Shown in pieces: positions 5,067 through 9,164 of a DNA stretch of 9,164 nucleotides (positions within the stretch are counted from its first letter, which is position 1; each line of letters begins with the position of its first letter). Below the pieces are notes generated by a model that had not been told where the DNA came from, searched no databases, and saw only the letters and a program-made list of their open reading frames with translations. Where the stretch lies: contig JAGMEL010000032.1 in assembly GCA_023128195.1 (NCBI GenBank), positions 1 through 9,164 on the forward strand. Direction: 5' to 3'. The position numbers and the translations under genes are program-made. Origin of the DNA: Caldifarciminota bacterium (lineage in GTDB: Bacteria; Hydrothermota; Tepidihabitantia; SM23-42).

Positions 5067-5381
5067 ATGTTTTGTCCTAAATGCAAAGCTGAATACAGAA
5101 CGGGTATTACGGTATGTGTTGATTGTGATGTTCCGCTCGTAGAAAGGCTTCCTGAGGAGAAGGAAGAACACTTAATTCTTACTAAATACGAAGAATTACT
5201 GTACACACATGATCCAGGATTGGTTGCTATTATCAAGTCCATTCTCGACGGTGCAGGTATTGCGTACATTTTTCAGGGTGATAGCTCTGGGTATTTACAT
5301 CCGATGATAGTACCAGCACGATTATTTGTAGAGAAGGAAGAAATGCAAAAAGCACGCGATTTACTAAAAGATTTTATATAA
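5067..5381 (+). CDS. Zinc-ribbon and DUF2007-like domain protein
   Basis: The 104-residue protein opens with a zinc ribbon, CPKC at residues 3-6 and CVDC at 17-20, with PLV after the second knuckle. After an acidic linker (PEEKEEH) comes a DUF2007-like domain. Residues from about 45 read LLYTHDPGLVAIIKSILDGAGIAYI, then a variable loop, then RLFVEKEEMQKARDLLKDF at the C-terminus. DUF2007 proteins are small cytoplasmic proteins described as putative signal-transducing or PII-like folds; the exact function is unknown. Length and domain order are typical of zinc ribbon-DUF2007 proteins. It is a single gene with its own promoter and apparently almost no leader. A 3'-end element follows 16 nt after the stop. 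Confidence 0.88.
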   Translation: MFCPKCKAEYRTGITVCVDCDVPLVERLPEEKEEHLILTKYEELLYTHDPGLVAIIKSILDGAGIAYIFQGDSSGYLHPMIVPARLFVEKEEMQKARDLLKDFI

Positions 5382-5397
5382 TTATATCAGGGAAAAA

Positions 5398-5412
5398 GGG
5401 GATCAAATCCCC
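5398..5412 (+). repeat. 3'-end element, copy 6, as a perfect hairpin
   Basis: GGGGAT and ATCCCC flank CAA, 16 nt after the stop of the zinc-ribbon gene. On the + strand it is preceded by AAAAA and not followed by T. Read on the - strand it is a hairpin followed by TTTTT, that is, a terminator shape, although no - strand gene is present to use it. It may insulate the gene from antisense transcription. Confidence 0.55.
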
Positions 5413-5447
5413 ATTATACACGATAACGAGGGCAGGCAATAACGACA

Positions 5448-5525
5448 GATGATAGATACTTGATGCTAGATACTACACCTACGGTGTCGATGACAGTGAT
5501 AAAAAAGCAGATTACAATGATAGAT
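5448..5525 (+). repeat. Heptamer array followed by core repeat, copy E
   Basis: GATGATA, GATACTT, GATGCTA and GATACTA (5448-5475) run straight into CACCTACGGTGTCGAT, GACAGTGATA, AAGCAGATTACAATGATAG. A fragment of the hairpin-repeat tail, ACGAGGGCAGGC, lies before it at 5426-5437. The order of modules is the same as at 1390-1468. Confidence 0.65.
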
Positions 5526-5618
5526 TGCTACATCCAATGGCACAATGATTATAAATATAAATGGTAAAGTAACCAAAGTCAGTGGGGACTCAGCGGGGAC
5601 GGTGCCCCTCAATACATT
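5526..5618. other. Intergenic DNA without a gene
   Basis: I see no coding sequence here. The only structure is GGGGACGGTGCCCC at 5595-5608, a 4-bp stem with a 6-nt loop, preceded by a second GGGGAC at 5584-5589. A similar GGGGACGGGG is at 1476-1485. Confidence 0.5.
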
Positions 5619-5760
5619 CCTCTCTCTAACTTCGTTAGACTCGAGACTATAGCATCTCGCAAAACTCGATATCTACGACCTCTCTCTAACTTCGTTAGAC
5701 TCGAGACTATAGCGATATCATCGACAGACGAGGGCATCTCGCAAAACTCGATATCTACGA
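5619..5760 (+). repeat. Tandem duplication, 60-nt and 82-nt units
   Basis: Unit 1 (5619-5678) and unit 2 (5679-5760) are identical except for 22 bases, 5714-5735, present only in unit 2 between ACTATAGC and ATCTCGC. Both begin CCTCTCTCTAAC and hold a TCTAAC-TTC-GTTAGA hairpin followed by CTCGAGACTATAGC. They end CTCGATATCTACGA. The identity implies a recent duplication. An inverted copy at 9142-9164 matches the unit-2 form, so unit 1 is probably the deleted one. Confidence 0.85.
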
Positions 5761-5814
5761 CAGGCATTGGACAAATAAATAAAGCGCAAAGGGTAACGAG
5801 TTCCGCATAGGGCA

Positions 5815-5842
5815 TTGACTTTTCTTTGAAATTCAAGATAAT
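5815..5842 (+). promoter_or_regulatory. Promoter of the propeller / peptidase operon
   Basis: TTGACT (5815-5820), a 16-bp spacer and GATAAT (5837-5842), the same arrangement as at 5030. The start of transcription would fall near 5849, so the AGGAG ribosome site would be at the very 5' end of the message. Confidence 0.55.
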
Positions 5843-5855
5843 TAGTTAGGAGAAG

Positions 5856-7340
5856 ATGGAAAATATGAAAAAACATGTAATTGTATTATCGGTTATATAT
5901 TTTGTTACACTTTCATTTGCCCAAGCACCAGATACAATGTGGACAAAGATCTATGGAGGATTTGATTATGATGTAGGGCGCTCATTGCAAACCACCTCGG
6001 ATCAAGGATATATCATTGCAGGTGAAACAGCATCGTTTGGAACAGGTGGTAAAGACATTTATCTCATAAAGACAGATACTAATGGTGATACAATGTGGAC
6101 TCGTACTTATGGGGGTGCGGCTGATGACTGGGGTAATTCAGTTCAACAAACGTCAGATGGTGGATACATTGTAGCAGGATGTTCAGACCCCACCGGTGCT
6201 GCTGACTATGACATCTGTCTTATAAAAACGGATTCAAATGGTGATACAATGTGGACTAAGACTTTCGGGTCCAGTGGTTATGATGAGGCACGTTCTATTG
6301 AGCAGACAACGGATGGCGGTTATATTATGACAGGCATAACTAACTCATACGGTTCAGGAGATTATGATCTTTTTCTCCTGAAAACCAATACAGATGGAGA
6401 TACTGCCTGGATGAGAACTTTCGGTGGGGGCAGTTGGGATGAGGGTAATTCAGTCCAACAGACTTCAGATGGCGGATACATCATTGCTGGAATTTCTGCT
6501 TCGTTCACAAGCGGTGATTATGATTTCTATTTAATAAAAACAGATGCTAATGGGGATACAATATGGACTAAGACCTACGGTATGACGAGTGATGAGGGGG
6601 GTCGTGAAGTAATACAGACTTCCGATGATGGATATATTGTAGTGGGATATATTAAATGTGCTACTGGTTGCGAAAACACTTATCTGATAAAGACTAGCTC
6701 AAATGGTGATACACTATGGACAGGAATTCATGGGAATGATTATGGTGTGGGAGGATATTCAGTGATTCAGACTGCTGATGGTGGATTCATAGTTACTGGA
6801 GGCATGTGGAATTTTTCTAACGTTGGATTTGATGTTCATCTCTTCAAAATTGATTCGACAGGGCAAGAACTTTGGAGCGCATTGTACGGCAAAGCAAATG
6901 ATTGGGACATCGGTCTTTCAGTTCAGCAAGCTGCTGATAGCGGATACATTATAACAGGTATTACCCACTTATGCGCTCAAGGAAATGATGAGGTATATCT
7001 AATAAAAACAGATCCCGAAACTGGCATTGGAGAGAAGCTGATATCATATCCTATAAGTATAGAGCCAAGGATAGTTGTATACCCAAATCCCTGCAGAGGT
7101 GAGATGAATATTATTATTAGTAATACACATGACAAAAAGAATTTTTCATTAAGGATATATGATATTTCAGGAAGATTGGTTAGGGATTTATTACCAGATG
7201 GTGATTATTCTGAATTACCAATAGCTTTCTTTTGGGATGGTAAAGATGATTTCGGGGATTTCCTTTCAAATGGAGTATACCTTCTGAGATATGATACAAA
7301 TGGAAACCAAATGACTGTGAAGTTAACCATAGTGAGGTAG
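5856..7340 (+). CDS. Secreted seven-bladed beta-propeller protein with T9SS sorting tail
   Basis: The protein has 494 residues. A signal peptide (KKHVIVLSVIYFVTLSFAQA) ends near residue 24. Seven repeats of about 51-54 residues fill 26-389, each with the pattern W-T-x-T-x-G, then D/G-x-G-x-S-V-x-Q-T-x-D-G-G-Y-I-x-x-G, then Y-L-I-K-T-D and N-G-D-T. Seven such repeats predict a closed seven-bladed propeller. The tail from about 405 is a type A T9SS sorting domain: VVYPNP (407-412), LRIYDISGRLV, WDGKD, NGVYLLRY and a final strand with K-L-T-I-V-R. The protein is therefore expected to be exported and displayed or released through T9SS. Its ligand is unknown. ATG 5856 has AGGAG only 3 nt upstream, and ATG 5865 has it 12 nt upstream; both give a signal peptide. 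The peptidase gene follows after 6 nt in the same frame. Confidence 0.9.
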   Translation: MENMKKHVIVLSVIYFVTLSFAQAPDTMWTKIYGGFDYDVGRSLQTTSDQGYIIAGETASFGTGGKDIYLIKTDTNGDTMWTRTYGGAADDWGNSVQQTSDGGYIVAGCSDPTGAADYDICLIKTDSNGDTMWTKTFGSSGYDEARSIEQTTDGGYIMTGITNSYGSGDYDLFLLKTNTDGDTAWMRTFGGGSWDEGNSVQQTSDGGYIIAGISASFTSGDYDFYLIKTDANGDTIWTKTYGMTSDEGGREVIQTSDDGYIVVGYIKCATGCENTYLIKTSSNGDTLWTGIHGNDYGVGGYSVIQTADGGFIVTGGMWNFSNVGFDVHLFKIDSTGQELWSALYGKANDWDIGLSVQQAADSGYIITGITHLCAQGNDEVYLIKTDPETGIGEKLISYPISIEPRIVVYPNPCRGEMNIIISNTHDKKNFSLRIYDISGRLVRDLLPDGDYSELPIAFFWDGKDDFGDFLSNGVYLLRYDTNGNQMTVKLTIVR

Positions 7341-7346
7341 GACATT

Positions 7347-8768
7347 ATGATGATGATTTTATTGCTTGGTTCGTTATTGGTTCAAGTTGATCCCATTTTA
7401 ATTGATGAACCAGGAATAGAGATTTTATCAGTTCTTAATAATCATATAATTGGAAGAGTTGATGAAGATTTCGCTACTGACTCTCCCGATATTAGGGTTC
7501 TGTCTAAATACAATCCTGAAAGTATATATTTATGGGTCAATATGCTTCCCGGTAGCAGTGTTCAAGAAATTAGTGAATCAGGAGAAATCCTTTTTATCGA
7601 TAATGAGAATCTTCTTCTTGAAACAAACGACTATCTTATTCGAAATCTAAATAGTCGTAAACTAATGCTTTATAGATTACCTGAACAAACGATAATTTTA
7701 GAGCGAGAACAGACAAGTTTTTCATTTGGTGGGCGTGATCCCATTGTTCAAGAGATAATAGATGCTGTTGATTCCCTTTCTATTCTTAATTATGTACAGA
7801 CTCTTCAGGATTTCGTATCTCGAAATTCTTTCAACATTGACTGTGATTCCGCGGTCCATTATGTTAAATTATATTTTGAGAATCTTGGTTATGACTCCGT
7901 GTTTTACCAATATTACTCCTCGGCATATGCTCCTAACATCTATGCTGTTAAGAATGGCAGTAATGATGATTCAACATATATCATCTGTGGGCATATTGAT
8001 GCTACATCAGGTTTTATGTTTCAAAACGAATTGGTTGCTCCTGGAGCTGACGATAACGGTTCTGGCTCTGCCTGTGTACTTGAGGCAGCGAGAGTAATGG
8101 CAGACTTCGATTTTGAACATCGTTTGGTATTTATATGTTTTACTGGCGAGGAACAAGGTTTGGTTGGAAGCTATAATTGGTGTCAGGAGCATCAGAATGA
8201 TCCTATATATGGAGTTATTAACTCTGATATGATCGGTTATATGGATGTTCAACCACCAAGACTATCAATATGGAGTAATACTCAATCTCAGTGGCTGATG
8301 AATTTTGTTGACTCCTGCGCTTCCGCATATGTCCCAGAGTTAGTAACATTTCCGATGGTTTATCCCGTTGGCGGTGATCACAGCAGCTTCTGGGACATTG
8401 GTGTGTCGGCAGTATTGCATTTTGAACGATCTGTTCAGTGGAATCCGTTTTACCATACCAGAGGTGACACAATTGGAGCTGGCTTTAACGACCTTGAGTT
8501 TTGTTGGTTATCAACAAAACTCAGTATTGCCGCGCTTGCTAGTTTGGCACAACCTATTGGGAGTAAGGTTGAAGAAAAGGATATTATCGTTGAAAAGAGT
8601 GACAGTAGATCTACCATCTTCAGCGGACCTTTGCTTTTATCCAAAGACAAAAACTGTAAAGTCTTTGACATCACAGGACGAGAAGTTAAACCCCATCTCC
8701 TGCGACCAGGAATATATTTTATAGAGGTTGATGAACAGATACTAAAAAAGGTTATTAAAGTAAAATGA
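7347..8768 (+). CDS. Secreted M28-family zinc metallopeptidase with short T9SS-type tail
   Basis: The 473-residue protein has a short hydrophobic N-terminus (MMMILLLGSLLVQ), probably a signal peptide although it lacks basic residues. An N-terminal region to about 120 is unrecognised and could be a prodomain. The M28 aminopeptidase fold then shows all expected metal and catalytic residues: CGHID (His216, with Asp218), GADDNGSGS (Asp235/Asp236), TGEEQG (Glu268 as general base, Glu269 as ligand), NSDMIGY (Asp294) and FYHTRGDT (His370), plus GGDHSSF before the last. The C-terminus (VFDITGREV, PGIYFIEVD, KKVIKVK) resembles the last strands of a T9SS sorting domain, but is short. ATG occurs three times in a row at 7347-7355, with TAGGA at 7338-7342. 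It is co-transcribed with the propeller gene. Exact substrate unknown. Confidence 0.9.
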   Translation: MMMILLLGSLLVQVDPILIDEPGIEILSVLNNHIIGRVDEDFATDSPDIRVLSKYNPESIYLWVNMLPGSSVQEISESGEILFIDNENLLLETNDYLIRNLNSRKLMLYRLPEQTIILEREQTSFSFGGRDPIVQEIIDAVDSLSILNYVQTLQDFVSRNSFNIDCDSAVHYVKLYFENLGYDSVFYQYYSSAYAPNIYAVKNGSNDDSTYIICGHIDATSGFMFQNELVAPGADDNGSGSACVLEAARVMADFDFEHRLVFICFTGEEQGLVGSYNWCQEHQNDPIYGVINSDMIGYMDVQPPRLSIWSNTQSQWLMNFVDSCASAYVPELVTFPMVYPVGGDHSSFWDIGVSAVLHFERSVQWNPFYHTRGDTIGAGFNDLEFCWLSTKLSIAALASLAQPIGSKVEEKDIIVEKSDSRSTIFSGPLLLSKDKNCKVFDITGREVKPHLLRPGIYFIEVDEQILKKVIKVK

Positions 8769-8769
8769 A

Positions 8770-8802
8770 ATCACTGCTATCTTTTTGTTATCTCTGTAAT
8801 CG
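8770..8802 (-). repeat. Core intergenic repeat, possible inverted fragment
   Basis: On the - strand this reads CGATTACAGAGATAAC, AAAAAGATAGCAGTGAT. It contains the GATTACAG and GCAGTGAT words of the core repeat, but in swapped order. The match is short and degenerate, so I hold it loosely. Confidence 0.3.
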
Positions 8803-8877
8803 ATTTGCGAAGCAAAAGGGATCTACTTCATTGAGATTGATGGAGTAATTTCACACAAAGTAATCAAAATTAAATAA
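8800..8877 (+). pseudogene. Orphan C-terminal end of a T9SS sorting domain
   Basis: In one frame 8815-8877 reads K-GIYFIEID-GVISHKVIKIK followed by TAA. It aligns without gaps to the last 20 codons and stop of the preceding peptidase (PGIYFIEVD...KKVIKVK), identical at 13 of 20 residues. Many codons differ only at the third base (GGA/GGG, ATA/ATC, TAT/TAC, TTT/TTC). An in-frame TAA at 8797-8799 closes the frame upstream and no start codon exists. This is the tail of another exported-protein gene whose body has been deleted, not a fresh copy of its neighbour. The silent differences show that both tails were once under protein-level selection. Confidence 0.75.
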
Positions 8878-8895
8878 CGGCACAAGGTAAGATAT

Positions 8896-8907
8896 GGAGT
8901 CAGACCT
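8896..8907 (+). repeat. 3'-end element, copy 7 (GGAGTCAGACCT)
   Basis: It lies 18 nt after the stop of the orphan sorting tail, the same distance as copy 5 has from the dehydrogenase stop. The lead-in AAGATATGG and the following TTTCCT match copy 5 (AAGATATGG, CTTCCT). This suggests that it originally marked the end of the gene now reduced to the tail. Confidence 0.6.
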
Positions 8908-8918
8908 TTCCTGAAAAT

Positions 8919-8971
8919 CCCCGTACGCTGTCGCTACGAGGGCCTCTCGTTTCGCTCGAGATCTACGACAG
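8919..8971 (+). repeat. CCCCGTA hairpin repeat joined to a short form of the 5619 unit
   Basis: CCCCGTACGCTGTCGCTACG and AGGGC (8919-8943) match 845-866 closely. They run into CCTCTCG, TTTCGCTCGAGA and TCTACGACAG. The last part shares its beginning (CCTCTC), its middle (CTCGAGA) and its end (TCTACGACAG) with the unit at 5679-5763. TCTCG and CGAGA form a small hairpin. Confidence 0.6.
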
Positions 8972-8972
8972 C

Positions 8973-9012
8973 AGAGACTGGGAGAAACGGAGACAAGGAG
9001 AAAGGGAGATAC
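8973..9012 (+). repeat. Octamer array GGAGANNN, copy 3
   Basis: One degenerate unit AGAGACTG is followed by GGAGAAAC, GGAGACAA, GGAGAAAG and GGAGATAC in perfect 8-nt phase. The sequence from 9013 to 9080 shows no gene; AAGGAAAG at 9039-9046 has no open frame behind it. Confidence 0.75.
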
Positions 9013-9080
9013 GCTGCGCTGAAGTAAAATAATAATAAGGAAAGTCCCAATGAAACAGTGAACATTTCATAGGATAAACA

Positions 9081-9130
9081 GGGCATTTTTTATTTACAAA
9101 ACCAGCCGACATTTTAGATTTTGTCGAATA
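9081..9130 (+). repeat. Upstream module, copy 3
   Basis: GGGCATTTTTTATTTACAAA, ACCAGCCGACATTTTAGATT and TTGTCGAATA match the corresponding parts of 900-957 and 3420-3498. By analogy with those copies, a + strand gene would be expected to start shortly beyond the end of the window. Confidence 0.6.
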
Positions 9131-9141
9131 TCAAGTTGTAA

Positions 9142-9164
9142 ATATCGCTATAGTCTCGAGTCTA
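9142..9164 (-). repeat. Inverted copy of the 5679 unit, cut by the window edge
   Basis: The reverse complement of these 23 bases is identical to 5696-5718 (TAGACTCGAGACTATAGC and then GATAT). The copy continues outside the window, so its real length is unknown. Together with 5619-5760 it brackets the propeller/peptidase operon with inverted repeats. Confidence 0.75.

Noticed and set aside
5398..5412. Intrinsic terminator of the zinc-ribbon gene
   Set aside because: The stem is perfect but no T-run follows on the + strand; the T-run exists only on the - strand. I list it as a repeat instead.
5619..5760. CRISPR or direct-repeat pair with spacer
   Set aside because: The two units are adjacent and identical apart from a 22-nt indel; there is no third unit or unique spacer. 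It is a tandem duplication.
7450..8724. Several out-of-frame readings on both strands inside the M28 gene
   Set aside because: The M28 frame holds all catalytic motifs; the others are shadows without family features.
1..9164. tRNA, rRNA, insertion-sequence transposase or integrase genes
   Set aside because: I looked for cloverleaf-like segments, CCA ends and transposase motifs and found none. The repeats here have no transposase of their own in this window.

Overview
The window reads as AT-rich chromosomal DNA from an uncultivated Gram-negative bacterium that carries a type IX secretion system (T9SS). Two adjacent genes (5856-8768) encode exported proteins ending in T9SS-type sorting tails. 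The type of gene content and the many short degenerate intergenic repeats would fit a candidate phylum such as WOR-3/Stahlbacteria or a relative in the FCB group. That placement is an inference from style, not from a marker gene. All genes that I accept lie on the + strand.

Layout. 1-572: repeat-rich DNA with a consensus promoter driving a broken 24-codon reading frame. 573-776 and 1047-1475: two small unrecognised membrane proteins, the second with a tail translated from repeat DNA. 1755-3309: an overlapping two-gene unit, a DUF6036-type nucleotidyltransferase followed by a winged-helix protein, preceded by an array of four operator half-sites. It is a plausible toxin-antitoxin-like or defence module. 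3600-4634: a zinc alcohol dehydrogenase of the cinnamyl-alcohol/YahK type. 4635-5066: mostly repeats and a doubtful reading frame. 5067-5381: a small zinc-ribbon plus DUF2007-like protein, apparently almost leaderless. 5382-5855: repeats. 5856-8768: an operon for a seven-bladed secreted propeller protein and a secreted M28 zinc peptidase. 8769-9164: an orphan T9SS tail followed by more repeats.

The least ordinary part is the intergenic DNA. It is a mosaic of a few recurring modules: (a) a GGGGTCARAYCY element at or near the 3' end of every transcription unit, always in the gene's orientation; (b) arrays of 7-nt GATNNTA units; (c) arrays of 8-nt GGAGANNN units; (d) a GGTGTCGAT...CAGTGATA...GATTACAGYGAT core; (e) a CCCCGTA...TACGGGG hairpin that has visibly inserted into one copy of (d); (f) an ATTGCA...CCAGCCGAGACTTTAGATTTTGTCGAA module upstream of genes. 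Several reading frames run into these modules and take their stop codon from them. Five promoters share a TTGAC[A/T] box, exactly 16 bp of spacer and a TATAAT-like box.
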